Made by a program: the position numbers and the translations under genes. Under the pieces are notes generated by a model, which worked only from the letters and a program-made list of their open reading frames with translations, was not told the DNA's origin and did no database searches. Below, in pieces: positions 10,110 to 20,929 of a stretch of DNA of 64,000 nt. Origin of the DNA: Arion vulgaris (lineage: Eukaryota; Mollusca; Gastropoda; Stylommatophora; Arionidae); the NCBI GenBank assembly GCA_020796225.1, contig CM036758.1, positions 28,965,099-29,029,098 of the forward strand, in the 5' to 3' direction. Positions within the stretch are counted from its first letter, which is position 1, and each line of letters opens with the position of its first letter.

Positions 10110-10751
10110 AATGGACCTCGTTTATCTGGGAAGTAGTTTGGCTGCGTTAGAATGAATATATCTTCCAGCTGAATAAAAATGACATTGTTTTTGCAATTAT
10201 CATTGCAATAGCGATCAAGGGTCAGAGCTCGCAATGTTACATCTTATGTAGGAACTTGTAAACTAGCCCCAGAAATAGTGCACGGCACAATGCTTGAAGT
10301 ATTAGAAGCTAAATAAAGCTTCTGAAGATATAATTTTTTTTAATAAGGAGATATTATATAAATAACAAAATTATTATATTATTCTGATATAAAATTTATA
10401 TTTTAGTGTTATATATTCAACTTTCAAAGCTAATCAGTGTCAAGTTAAAAGTAATAATTACGAAAAAATAATTTCTAAAAAATAAGTACACGTTAATTCT
10501 TTTTGGTTTGGTAGGACCGGTTCTTACTGCCCCTAATGACTGGGGGCGTATACTAATTAGGGGTAAAAGATTATGAATTTCAAATTTAGACTATGATATT
10601 TTAGTGTTTTATACCAACTTTCAAAGCTTATCAGTATCTCGTTGAAAGTAATAATTATGAGCAAATAATGTCTAAAATAATAAGTACAGGTTACTCAATA
10701 TATTTTTGGTGAGGCCGGGCCCCACTGGCTCTTAATGACGAGCCGTCCCTG
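10110..10751. mobile_element. Right block of the hAT element
   Basis: AT-rich sequence with two near-duplicate segments (the CAACTTTCAAAGCTAATCAG region near 10410 and again near 10615), a feature shared with 24510-24850. It ends in GACGAGCCGTCCCTG, the right terminal repeat. Confidence 0.75.
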
Positions 10752-10759
10752 ATTGTAAT

Positions 10760-11335
10760 CATGTGTACCAACTTGTAGCAAGTGTAACTAGATGATATGA
10801 TTGAAAGTGTCAACCTTATATTCCATTCTTTCTGTTGAATAACAGTTTCAAGAGCAATTCACATTATACAAAACAATCACTTGACGTTATTGTTTATACG
10901 TTGTACTTTATACACAGACTAAAATATTTAGAACTATGGGTAAGTTATAGACATCGATTGTTCTTGAGAGTACTTATTTGCAGTCAGCAACTATCGTTAA
11001 GTTTTTCATTTACTGATAGAACTATGCTATTGGTGTCTCATACTGGGAGTAATGTACTCGTATTTGAACATGATATACGATGAAGGGTAGGAATTAAAGT
11101 GCACAAGTTTTTATGTAGTCACCACTTGGAAGAGAGTAGCTATAAATTTTGAGATATCAACTGTGTAAGTTATATTCTTGAAACCTGACAAAAGCAAAAA
11201 TAAACAAATTGGTATTTGCCACAGCTCAGGATGTTATTTATAACGTGACCGTGCCCTAGATGTAGCAAAGGCGGTGTTTGTTCATCGAGTTGTGTGTATA
11301 TAAACTATGACATAACTTGAAAATGAAATGAAAAT
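10760..11335. other. Intronic stretch with nothing recognised
   Basis: AT-rich, no long open frame with family resemblance, no obvious repeat. Confidence 0.4.
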
Positions 11336-11339
11336 CGTG

Positions 11340-11576
11340 GCATATCCTAAAGGACTTAACCATCAACCCCAGTAAATGAGTCGTTGATTTTCTAGGCACC
11401 ACTTATATGTCCAGAATTTCGCCCTTGCTTTCTGAACGGTGATATCTATTTTTACCTTTTGTAAAAATCCAACGGAAACGAATTTGCTTCCAAACTTGCC
11501 CACAGTGGGGTTTGAACTAGGTACGCTTGGGTTTGTGATCGAGCTCACTACCGCTTGAGCTACAGACGCTCACAAC
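11340..11576 (-). mobile_element. tRNA-derived SINE, minus strand
   Basis: The reverse complement begins with a tRNA-like head. GTAGCTCAAGCGGTAGTGAG matches the polymerase III A box and AGTTCAAACCCCA the B box, about 40 bases apart. A non-tRNA body of roughly 150 bp follows. The acceptor-stem halves do not pair well, so this is a SINE head and not a working tRNA gene. Confidence 0.7.
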
Positions 11577-12091
11577 AGACGCTTATTCTACTTGAAATAG
11601 TTCGTAATTAATAACTCTATCGATCTTTCTTTCACGCTCCACCTGACAGTATTTACAATTTTATTGGGAGCGACGGTTTTATTAGAATTCTCTAGTGCAG
11701 AAGTTTCCAACCTGTCAAATCTGGCTTTTTTTGACTGACTGCAATGCACAATGTTTTTTAACTGATGCTCGTCGGGTAATCAACCTCTTTGTTTCGGATT
11801 CAGTCACAACTTTGTGAGGAAATACATTTCATGCTCACACGCTATGAAACAGTGAGATCAATTTTTGGACGTTTGGTGTGATCATTCATTGCACCTCCAA
11901 TGAGGCATAGGTCCACAACCAAAGCCTTGTAAGCTCTCATGCACATGGTCGTAGTTGTTTAAAGCTAAATGTTTTTTACTGGGTGGTGTAGCTAATCCCA
12001 CGCCAAACCTCCACTTTCGCTGTAGACATCACGTGGAAGGTATTAGTGGTTCTATTTTTACCCCGAATTCGGGTCCCGGCAACCACACGGG

Positions 12092-12813
12092 CGTTGAATA
12101 GTCACAGACTTTGAATAGTCACAGACTTTGAATAGTCACAGACTTTGAATAGTCACTATTTGAATAGTCACATGCTTTGACTAGTCACAGACTTTGAATA
12201 GTCACAGACTTTGAATGTACAGACTTTGAATAGTCACAGACTTTGAATAGTCACAGACTTTGAATAGTCACAGACTTTGAATAGTCACAGACTTTGAATA
12301 GTCACAGACTTTGAGTAGTCACAGAATTTGAATAGTCACAGACTTTGAATAGTCACAGACTTTGAATAGTCACAGACTTTGAATAGTCACAGACTTTGAA
12401 TAGTCACAGACTTTGAATAGTCACAGACTTTGAATAGTCACAGACTTTGAATAGTCACATACTTTGAATAGTCACAGACTTTGAATAGTCACAGACTTTG
12501 AATAGTCACATACTTTGAATAGTCACAGACTTTGAATAGTCACAGACTTTGAATAGTCACAGACTTTGAATAGTCACAGACTTTGAATAGTCACAGACTT
12601 TGAATAGTCACAGACTTTGAATAGTCACAGACTTTGAATAGTCACAGACTTTGAATAGTCACAGACTTTGAATAGTCACAGACTTTGAATAGTCACAGAC
12701 TTTGAATAGTCACAGACTTTGAATAGTCACAGACTTTGAATAGTCACAGACTTTGAATAGTCACAGACTTTGAATAGTCACAGACTTTGAATAGTCACAG
12801 ACTTTGAATAGTC
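12092..12813. repeat. 17-bp minisatellite, about 40 copies
   Basis: Tandem GAATAGTCACAGACTTT units, very homogeneous in the right two thirds and variable at the left end (missing bases near 12150-12210). Each unit contains GACTTTGAATAGTC, a small inverted repeat (GACT/AGTC). There are no unique spacers, so it is not a CRISPR array. Confidence 0.97.
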
Positions 12814-12912
12814 TTCTTTGACTATCGGACATGAGAGACGTGTAGGCGCTTTTCTGAGATTCTCATTGCCTTTATTGCGATCTCAAATCGAACATGTATG
12901 CACTTACCTTCT

Positions 12913-13045
12913 ACGAATTTCAAGTAGCTGTCCTTCAATCCATACCCGCTTATCCAGACAATGGTCTGTTACCAGGACCACCACTTAGAGGTGGGGTAGG
13001 ATCTTGATCAACGCCAGCTCACTGACCCTGACGCAACTGTATATC
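12913..13045 (-). repeat. Fragment of the retroposon / LINE 5' module
   Basis: Matches the 5' part of units 0, 1 and 3 in reverse orientation (CATACCCGCTTATCCAGACA, GGTGGGGTAGGATCTTGATC). About 130 bp with no visible ends, next to a SINE. Confidence 0.65.
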
Positions 13046-13111
13046 CTTACATTATTGCTCGTGTGACCCCGGTGAGATCATTACACATTCTTAATTCCGC
13101 GAGAAGTGATT

Positions 13112-13455
13112 GAAATATTTGTCCATAGATCCCTGATCTCAGTGTAGGTGAAATCGAGTTCCTAGTCCCATCAGAGACGAACGGTAAAATGGTGATCCTC
13201 TGTTCAAGTTGAGCACCTAAAAAATCCTTTGCATTTGAAAATCGAGATAAGAGTAGCCTGCAAAACCGCTTTCCAGGCAAAATTAATATAAAAAAAACAG
13301 ATTAGAATAAAAATCCTATACAAATTTTGCGCCATTGCTACGGCGTTTGTGCACTGCCGCTGATATCTTTCTGAGTAAGACAGAGATCGGAGCACACATG
13401 GTTATTCACCAAAATGCAATGATGATGCTCCTATCAATCACTCAATCAACTTAAC
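13112..13455 (+). mobile_element. SINE body, plus strand, head lost
   Basis: Matches the SINE at 49700-50160 from GATCTCAGTGTAGGTGA through GAGCACACATGGTTATTCAC to a tail of ATCA-type repeats. The tRNA-like head is missing or replaced. Confidence 0.75.
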
Positions 13456-14135
13456 TTCGAATTTTGGGTAATAGAATCTGATCTTTGCCGGGTATGAATA
13501 TGTTCATTTGTGTTCTGTTAGTTTGTGATAAAAGTTAATTCATTGATTTACAAAGTTACTTGTCACTCATCAAATTTCATTCAATAGGACAACAGACAGA
13601 CAACAATTGTACATAGGACAACAATTCTACATTAATACGTCATCCAAGCGATGATGAATTCAGACGTGTACTGTGCACCTCACATATACCGTAGTGAAAC
13701 TATAAAAATGAGTTAGGTCACAAAGTGTTAATACTATGTACGTAAATAGCGCAAAATTCATGGAACGTTTTTTTAAGCACGTGTATGCATTGTCCACTAT
13801 CTGTCATCTACGTATCTTGCTTGTGACTGTTCTGGCTGATATACTCAGTTGCAGAAACGTCTTGCTATTATCATGACAAAAAACTTTAATAATTTCATTG
13901 AAACACTGTTTTAACATTTCAATCTCCTCCTAGTTTACTTTTACTAATGTGATAGTTTGTTTACACAAACAACATCTTGTTATCATTTATCCGCATCGAA
14001 CAATATATATTTTGGGTACCTACCGAATATTTATTGAAATGAACAATTTTATCATATCTTTTGCTTGTCATTCTAGCTTTAACGTTTTGGTTGTAAATTT
14101 CGTTCCACGTTGTTTTTTTTGTGAAATAATTTTGT
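13456..14135. other. Intronic stretch with nothing recognised
   Basis: AT-rich. Short open frames only, and no repeat structure seen. Confidence 0.4.
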
Positions 14136-14205
14136 TCTCTCTCGCGATCACCGCCTAGACTGATGAGCCAACTTTTTTCATGACAATTTTGTTCATTACA
14201 GATTG
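14136..14205 (-). mobile_element. LINE 3'-terminal scrap
   Basis: CTCTCTCGCGATCACCGCCTAGACTGATGAGCC matches in reverse the 3' end of the RNase-H-bearing LINE, as at 4430-4460, 18885-18915 and 59460-59510, with the (GA)n tail reduced to a short CT run. Positions of the core: GATCACCGCCTAGACTGATG at 14148-14167. Confidence 0.55.
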
Positions 14206-14690
14206 AACACAAATGGTTATTGCGATATAAAAATTATATTTAGTCCGAAGTCTATATTTCGACGTCTCAATCCGTATCTTCTCTCTATCTGTTTCTGCAT
14301 ATCGCTTTCTCTATTGATTTCAATTGTTATACATGTTTCTCACTTGTTCTCTAATACTCTTTACTTTCAAAAATGTATATATATATATATATATATTCAA
14401 TGTTGTTTGTTGTAAAGCACATTGACTGTGTTTTTTAGCTGACACAGAAATCCTTGAAGTTTTCTTTCTACTGTTGTTTCATTATGACTAACACCACACC
14501 CAAGTTTACAATAACATTTAGAACAAACAACTTTTTACCTGAAAACTGAAGTAGACGATGACTCATGTCAACCACTCGTATATATGTTTCATAAACACAC
14601 TAATTTTTAATAAAAGCAATATAAATATATCTGCTCAGATGTGAGGCAAGTTTAGGTCTCAATAAAACAACAACACTCAGATAGGCAACT
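14206..14690. other. AT-rich intron with TA microsatellite
   Basis: TA repeats near 14376-14393. Otherwise nothing recognised before the exon. Confidence 0.4.
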
Positions 14691-14693
14691 TAC

Positions 14694-14822
14694 ATATACT
14701 TTAGCTGTCTCTGTGAATTTTCTAGCAACATACTGCTTTCCCATGCCTCTCCAGAAGGTACTGGCCGAAACATCAAGACAGACTTCCCATCGAGGTCTAT
14801 CTGCAAGGTTACCCGAGTATAC
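14694..14822 (-). CDS. Candidate exon of the M13 peptidase gene
   Basis: The 129-nt segment has a strong acceptor (TTTTTTTCACTAG) and a strong donor (GTAAGT), and is open in one frame: YTRVTLQIDLDGKSVLMFRP then VPSGEAWESSMLLENSQRQL. Its entry phase (one leading base) exactly complements the two-base exit phase of the exon at 28900-29033, which supports splicing to it. I cannot align the peptide to a known M13 segment. It may be a divergent or lineage-specific part of the ectodomain, or an exon of something else. Confidence 0.5.
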
Positions 14823-14929
14823 CTAGTGAAAAAAAAGCACATTTTATTAATCATTAACAATATGAACAAATCACACATTTTAAGCACACATATAAACTAT
14901 ACACATGTAAACAAGGATATAGATGTCAA

Positions 14930-15244
14930 AATAAGAACACAGAAGACGACAAGAGGAGCTTTCATTGCACTGGGAAACATGGAAGTCTAAAGAAATCAAA
15001 TCTAGAAAAAATTAGAGATATTCAACTCCATTGTTAAAGCAGTTCTGTTTATGTATCAGAAATACCGAGAACAACACAATCAATAACGCATAAATTGCAA
15101 ACATTCATCAACTGGTGTCTGCGCAGAAAAAAGGGACTTAGATGATCTGATAGGGTCACAAATGAGAAATTTATGGAGAAAACAAGACAGATTCAAAGGA
15201 AACAAGAGGTTTACAAAAGACGCTGGCGCTGGATAAGACACACT
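14930..15244 (+). pseudogene. RTE-like LINE C-terminal fragment
   Basis: Matches the RTE-type LINE at 45580-45910, including GAGCTTTCATTGCACTGGGA, CAACTGGTGTCTGCGCAGAA and GACGCTGGCGCTGG. It carries stops and deletions. It breaks at 15245 into an unrelated LINE in the other orientation. Confidence 0.7.
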
Positions 15245-16925
15245 CCATCGCTAATCGCGTTCTTTTGCCGATCCGTCGGTGTACATGTTTGTCCACGTTC
15301 TCTCAGGGTACTCTGTCGCTATAAATTCTTTTGTAATCGCTCTCCTTTTGCAGTTCTCTTGCGGCCCCTTTTTTTGTATGCATGGTATTGATTTTCTTAG
15401 CTCTGGCATCGTGATCTCCCACGGCGGGTTCTTGTCGGTTGTCGGTCTGGGTTTACATTTGGTTAGGACCGGGTCGTCTTGTATCAGTGCTTTGGCACTT
15501 TTTGCAAAGCTGGATCTCTTTAACCTGCCCCTTCCCAATCCGTTTATTCTGTCATACATGGGTGGGAGTTAAGTATCTTGAATTCTCCGTATGTTGGGTA
15601 ACTTTTCTATCTCTGCGGTCTTTCATGGGTTGGAGGCCTGTGCATGTTTCCAGCGCCGCGATGGGCACTGACTTCATAGCCCCTGTGATAATGCTAGCTG
15701 CACGATTTTGGGTTTGCTCACTTTGGCGCATTGAGTGTTGATGCATTGCTCCTAGCTGCAATTCCGTGCGCCAGGACTGGTCGCACTCTTCCAGAGTAGA
15801 GCTTATTGAGGATTTTGCTGTTTGCTCCCACATGGAACCTGCGAGTTTTCTCATCATACCAAGCCTTTGTCTTGGTTTTACAGTAATTTTGTCTATCTGG
15901 GAGCACCATGTCAGGCTTCGTTCTAGAATGACTCTTATGTATGTTGGGTTTTTTTTCTTCTGGAAGATGGTGCCCCTTTCTAAGCTTTACCTTGTGAGTC
16001 TGGTTGTTCCTGTGAGAACACAGTGTACGTGGTTTTCGCTGGGTGAATGCTCAGGCACTACTTTTCTGTCAAGGTTTCCAATTTGGTAAGCGTGTCTTCT
16101 CATCGTTTTGTTGCTATGGACATTGATTCCTCCCTCGCCCAGATTACCAGATCATCGGCGTACATTGCTGAGTGTACTCGCAATGGTCTGCATGTAGCTA
16201 TATCGTTGACAAAGATTAGAAAGAGAGTTGGTGAGGGCAGACTCCTTCCTCTAGCGTGTTCCTCATGCTTGTTTTTCTCTGAACTTGAACTCTTGCTGTT
16301 CTGTTCTCTAGGTACTGATCTAGCCATTTGTACATTCGTCCCTTTATTCCGAGGCTCAGTAGTTTGAGTTTTAGATTTTCTTTCCAGACAGTGTCAAACG
16401 CTTTTTCCATGTCCACCCAGATTTCCAACGTGTGCTTTTTCTCTTGGAAATCATCCTCGATTTCATGGCCGCTATAGGTTACCTGAACTTCTGTAGATCG
16501 GTACCTCCTAAAGCCTCCCTGTTGCAACAGGAGCAGACCTTTGCTCTCCAAGTGCCATGATAACTTTCTGTTCACCGTGCGTTCCATGAGCTTGCTCTTA
16601 CAGCTTAGGAGACTTATGGGACTGTAACTCGCCGGATGGAGTTTGTCTTTGCCTGGCTTTAGGATGGGTACCATGATCGCTTCTTTCCACTCTTTTGGTA
16701 CTATGCTTGTCCTCCACTATATGTTTAGGACTGCCAATAAAACTGTCTTTGCAGTATTTCCCAAGTTTTTAAGCATCTCATTTGTGATCCCATCTTGTCA
16801 CGGCGATTCTTAAATTTGAGGTCCCTTAATGTCTCTTCCAGCTTATTTCTGGTGAATGTGTCCGTTAAGTGACTGTCGGCTTTTGCTGGCTCGACCTCAT
16901 ATCTAAATATACTAACTCTGCCTGT
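15245..16925 (-). pseudogene. LINE (EN-RT-RNase H family 1): RT and start of RNase H, minus strand
   Basis: Reading downward from 16925, the reverse transcriptase appears first: KPGKDKLHPASYSPISLLSC, KLMERTVNRKLSWHLESKG, DMEKAFDTVW, then the catalytic YADDLVIWAREES near 16140. A thumb region follows, with KTLYSGRVRPVL-like sequence in a broken frame. Last comes the linker and the RNase H start NMYTDGSA near 15275. The frame breaks many times. The family is the same as the LINE at 55576-59515, whose RT carries the corresponding SWHLESKG and AFDTVWKEG segments. The 3' end is cut off at 15245 against an RTE fragment, so this copy has been rearranged. The missing 3' part resembles the separate piece at 18885-19740. 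Confidence 0.85.
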
Positions 16926-17415
16926 TATCTTATATCAAAAACAAAATATCTCTCTTGTTATCTGATATCTAAACAAAATTAGACTCTCTGTTATCTCATA
17001 TCTAAACAAAATAACTCTGTTATCTGATATATAAACACAACACTCTCTGTTATCTGATATCCAAACACAACATTGTCTGTTATCTGATATCTAAACACAA
17101 CATTGTCTGTTATCTGATATCTAAACACAACAACACTGTCTGTTATCTGATATCCAAACACAACATTGTCTGTTATCTGATATTTAAACACAAAACCCTT
17201 TGTCTGTTATCTGATAAACAAAAATGCATATGCTGTTATCTATACAAATACATATAGCAGTGGTCTGATTTATCTCGTTTATCTAAACACAACAACACTG
17301 TCTGTTATCTTATTAAACACAACTGTCTGTTATCTGATATCTAAACACAACACTGTCTGTTATCTGATATCTAAACACAACATTGTCTGTTATCTGATAA
17401 ACAAAAATGTTGCTG
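16895..17415. repeat. 30-bp minisatellite, interrupted
   Basis: Tandem units like CTGTTATCTGATATCTAAAC ACAACATTGT, about 15 copies with length variation, and a degenerate middle part at 17215-17280. Confidence 0.93.
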
Positions 17416-17815
17416 TTTCTCATCAAAATACATGTATGAGCAGAGTGAGGAGTACTTTGAATTTACGTGTTTCGCCATTATCAAAACACAACACTGGCTA
17501 CTGTACCTTATTAAACGCCAATGTAATTTTTCTCAATCGTCTGGTCAAACCGTTCACTCTAGATTCAGCATACTTGAACCCAAACAAATTCTGAATAGTT
17601 CTGCGGACACAGATAGAGCACAATGATACCATATTTGATTATAGAACACTTTACATTTCACTTTCCTACATTAGGTAATCTGATCATCTGAAGACGTGGT
17701 TTTTGTAGATGCAACATCATTTCTTAATTTATAGAACTGATGATACCTGTTTTTTAAAATATTTTAAATTGAAAAACTAGTTTCGAACCGACTTGACCGG
17801 GAACGAATACATTTG
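17416..17815. other. Intronic stretch with nothing recognised
   Basis: AT-rich, no clear repeat or family match. Confidence 0.4.
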
Positions 17816-17819
17816 TAAA

Positions 17820-18112
17820 CATCATATATTTTAGCTCGCCCATATTGTGCCAGGGTCCGCTAGGCAAGCAAAGAATAGTACCGCTGCAACCTACAAGGCA
17901 TGTCGTAAGAGTCGACTGATGAAAGGATCTAGTGAAGCTACCTAGTAAATAAACAATCTTGCAGAAATCGGATGTGGTGGCCTACTTGTATGCGCATAAC
18001 AGGCACAACGTACAATCGTTCTTAGGCTCAGATCACATACAAACCACATAGAGTGGTTAACAAGTGGTCGATATAGAGCGTTCGAAGAAAAAGAAGAATA
18101 TATTTTAGCCAT
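17820..18112 (+). mobile_element. SINE-like repeat with (GAA)n tail, plus strand
   Basis: Matches in reverse the repeat at 32020-32280 over nearly its whole length: CAACCTACAAGGCATGTCGT, then CGCATAAC-GGCACAACGTAC, then GAGTGGTTAACAAGTGGTCG and a GAAGAAAAAGAAG tail. The last ~80 bp resemble the tails of retroposon units 0, 2 and 3. No tRNA head was seen. Confidence 0.75.
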
Positions 18113-18174
18113 TGATCTAACTTTTTACTCTTAAAACAGCTCAAAAATGTAACTATAATTTCTGAAAATTGGAG

Positions 18175-18865
18175 GTAACATGAAGAAGTTAAGCAGCTGA
18201 TAGAAGATAATGTAAAGGATGACGATGGTGTTGTATATACCGATGGGTCGATGCATCGTAGTTAGAAGTCATGATGGGGTTTCTTGGCTAATGAGCATGG
18301 TAGGGTTGTTGCAGAGCAAAGTGGAGCATACAAGGGCAACTGCTTCCAGTATGTGGATGGAGATTGAGGCCGTTACTGCTGCCCTCTATTGGCTCTCTAG
18401 AACTCCATTTAGTGGGGCCGGTGTTGTATCTGACTCAGTCGATGCTTCACAATATCCAATAGAACAGGTTTCGGTATGAGTGGATGTCTATAGAAGTTTC
18501 TTACCTCCAGAGGTTTACATGGATCTACTTGCCTAGGCATGCGGGTGTTTGCGGCAATGAGAGAGCGGAAAGGTTTGCATCAACATCATCGATTGTTGGG
18601 GAATTGAAGATGGATAAGGGGGATGTTCTTCGGTCTCGTCGCGACTGTCTCTTGGATGAAGACACTAAAATAGATGTTATATCGATCCAGCGATTTAAGC
18701 GATGAAGGAAGGGGATATCATCGGACGCAGTTTTGAGTTACCTTTTGTACAAGTAGAACTCGATTCCTGAGGGGCTGAGTGAGTAGTGTGCTTAATCAGC
18801 GAGCCACGGGAACCATCCAAATGTATACTCTTCAGTATCTGTGAGGGGGTGGGGGGAGAACTGAG
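18175..18865 (+). pseudogene. LINE (RNase H family 2) 3' fragment, plus strand
   Basis: Encodes RNase H pieces in shifting frames: a YTDGSMH-like start near 18237, MEIEAVTAALYWLSRTPFSG, SDS, then YLPRHAGVCGNERAERFAST near 18535. RNase H in a LINE is typical of the I superclade. The same segment occurs at 32570, 37470 and 50180 on the plus strand and 21000-21560 on the minus strand. It is 5' truncated with multiple stops. Confidence 0.8.
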
Positions 18866-18874
18866 CATCTATGG

Positions 18875-19985
18875 GTTTCTCTCTCTCGCGATCACAGCTT
18901 AGACGGATGTATTAGATCTCTTCATGAATTCTGCTGTTGTTTTCTCTGTCCCTCCGTACAGCTTCTCATTTATTTCAATATTTTCCGGCCAGGTTTCGTT
19001 TCTCAGGCCTGTTAGCAGTGGGCAGTCATGCAGTAGGTGCTCTGCCGTCATGTCCACCTGCTTGCATTTTCACAGGCTAGTTGTGCCAATTTTAAACTTG
19101 TTGTACATATGGTACGGGAATCTGTTATGGCCGGTACGAAGGCGGAATATGACAACTTGGTTGCTACGGACAGCCATAGTACCCATCTTTGGCGCTGTGT
19201 TGAGGGTGGTCTTGTCTTTATATCGCCATCCGATTGTTGTTTTAGCCTCCTCATAGCTGATTTCGTAATTAGTCTGCGGCAATCGCCCTCTTGCCTTTGC
19301 TAGCCTGTCTGCCTATTCGTTTCCTCACTTTGTGCAATGTGGTGGGATCTACTATATGACGGTGCGTTTGAATGAGTTTGTCAATACTCCGAGTATCGTT
19401 TTTAGCTTATTTAACTCTGTGCCGGTTGAGATTTCTAGTGCTGTGACGGCCAACTTGGCGTCCGTGAATATCATCACTTTCTTATGTACGGGGCTGCTTC
19501 TCTGTAGGATCATTTCGCAGCTATTCTGTCTCTGCCCGGTAGTTGTTTGAGTACATACCTGTGACAATCAACTTCTTAACCTTCACTTTTCGAGGGAGTT
19601 TAACACTATTCCCTTCCTTCATCGCTAACTGCGTTGTTTTCCGATCCGTCGGTGTACATGTGTCCTCGCTGTCTCAGGTACTCTGTGGTTATGAACTATT
19701 CTGCAATCGCTCTCCTTTCGCAGTTTGCTTGCGGCTCTTTTTTGGTGATCGCTTCTTTCCACTCTCTTGGTACTATACTTGTCCTCCACGATATGTTTAG
19801 GACAGCCAATAGAATTGTCTTTGTCCTATTTCCCACGTTTTTAAGCATCTCATTTATGATCCCATGCTTTCCCGGCGATTTTCTACTCTTTAGATCTCTT
19901 CATACTTCTTCCAGCTCATTTCTGGTGAATGTGTCCGAAGGGGCGACTCTGGTCTGGAAACATTTTTCGTTGCTTTCATATTAAT
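18875..19985 (-). pseudogene. LINE (family 1) 3' end with internal deletion, minus strand
   Basis: Upstream to downstream on the minus strand: a short RT-proximal piece (19985-19745), an abrupt jump, then the RNase H region (MIFTDAKLAVTALEISTG near 19470). The C-terminal part follows (YEEAKTTIGWRYKDKT, RLRTGHNRFPYHMYNKFKIG near 19110), and the LINE 3' terminus with a CT tract (GA tail) at about 18885. Compared with 15245-16925, the RT core is deleted at the TTTTTTGGTGATCGCTTC junction near 19740. Confidence 0.8.
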
Positions 19986-20350
19986 GTAGAATTTGTATAA
20001 CAATTTTGAGATATTGTGACTTAAAAAAGTACGTAATTACAAAGTACTGTAGTTTTACAAATTACAAAACAATGACAAAATACAGCAACGTTTCGACAAC
20101 AAGGCCTTTATCAAGCAAACGAACAAACAGGAGTGACAAATTAAAATGAAACACAAATGGACGACCAAATTATTGGTCGTCCATTTTGTGTTCTCATTTA
20201 TGTCCTCCTGCTTTCGTGATTTTACACCTTTAGATCTCTTCATACTTCTTCAGTCATTTCTGTAATTCCGAAAACTGGTCTGAAACATTTTCATTGCTTT
20301 CAATAAGTAGTTTTATACAAGTTGAGATATATTGACTTAAAAAGTAGAAA
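19868..20350. repeat. Direct duplication flanking a small element with hairpin
   Basis: About 150 bp is repeated at 19868-20035 and 20217-20350 (TTTAGATCTCTTCATACTTCTT and on). The 180 bp between contains CAACGTTTCGACAACAAGGC, a motif often seen at the ends of Penelope-like and related elements. It also has a stem-loop at about 20150-20205 with arms around ATGGACGACCAA / TTGGTCGTCCAT. The identity of the middle part is not certain. Confidence 0.5.
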
Positions 20351-20635
20351 ATTTTAGTTTTCAAAATATGTCATCACGTTGCATGGAAACAATACAAATG
20401 GCCACAAACACAAAATTTCAAATCCTTAAGGCTCTGAATCTAATAAATGTAAATGAATTATGTTTTCACTCGAAGGTGAACCTTTGTAAAATTTAAAATA
20501 TTACACATTCCTTTTAGGATATATTAGATATTACATTTTGTATGAAGTTTTGGGTAAACACAACTCCCAAAACAGCTTTTGACCGAATTTACCAAAATAT
20601 TTATTTAAAAATGTAATATTTAGCATTCGTTTACA
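20351..20635. other. Intronic stretch with nothing recognised
   Basis: AT-rich. No feature seen. Confidence 0.4.
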
Positions 20636-20639
20636 GACG

Positions 20640-20922
20640 ACTCGTATTCTGCCATTTCTTACACTTCAGCCACTAACTTTTCATCGGACTTCGGCCTGGA
20701 GATGCGTGCATTTTGTTCAGGGTTTTGGACATGGGTTACTTTTCCATGCTTGCACTACTACCACTACCTGTAGCTCTCCGTCGATCCCTACCCGCTTAGA
20801 CAGGCAGGAACCGTTATCTGTTACCAAGGTCACCACGTGGAGGTGGGGTAGGATCTTGATTAGTGCCGACTCACTAATTCTGACACGCCGTTGTCCCTAT
20901 GCGCCTTTGACCCCACCTATGG
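20640..20922 (-). mobile_element. Retroposon / LINE 5' module, non-rDNA type, truncated
   Basis: Minus orientation, with the shared 5' end GGGGTCAAAGGCGCATAGGG at 20922 and homology to units 0 and 1 for about 280 bp. The 3' part is gone. It gives a third independent instance of the same 5' terminus. Confidence 0.75.
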
Positions 20923-20929
20923 GTTTGCC

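Larger units (their letters stand above)
4266..10759. mobile_element. Non-autonomous hAT element with nested retroposons
   Basis: A perfect 8-bp direct repeat ATTGTAAT lies at 4266-4273 and 10752-10759. Inside it, the termini are imperfect inverted repeats: CAGTGGCGGCTTGTGG at the left, and the complement of CAGGGACGGCTCGTC at the right. An 8-bp duplication and CAG..CTG ends are hAT hallmarks. A second element with the same ends and its own 8-bp duplication lies at 23709-24865. The hAT sequence itself is only about 1.1 kb, in three blocks (4274-4373, 7772-8101, 10110-10751), with no transposase. The blocks align to the second element (TCTATTCCGG near 4345, AAAGAGAGTTGGCTATT near 7820, the CAACTTTCAAAGCTAATC region near 10408). 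Everything between the blocks is later insertions. Confidence 0.85.

Noticed and set aside
11510..11576. Functional tRNA gene
   Set aside because: A and B boxes are present but the acceptor stem does not pair and a SINE body follows. Same conclusion for 43250-43325 and 49716-49790.
12092..12813. CRISPR array
   Set aside because: Pure tandem 17-bp units with no unique spacers, in an animal intron. The same applies to the arrays at 16895, 33240, 60166 and 60946.
14157..14175. Hammerhead ribozyme core (CTGATGAG)
   Set aside because: The conserved GAAA half and pairing stems are missing. The motif is part of a LINE 3' end, and other copies read CTGATGTACC or GGATGTATTA.
20150..20205. Rho-independent terminator-like hairpin
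   Set aside because: Animal DNA. The stem-loop is more likely part of a small mobile element.
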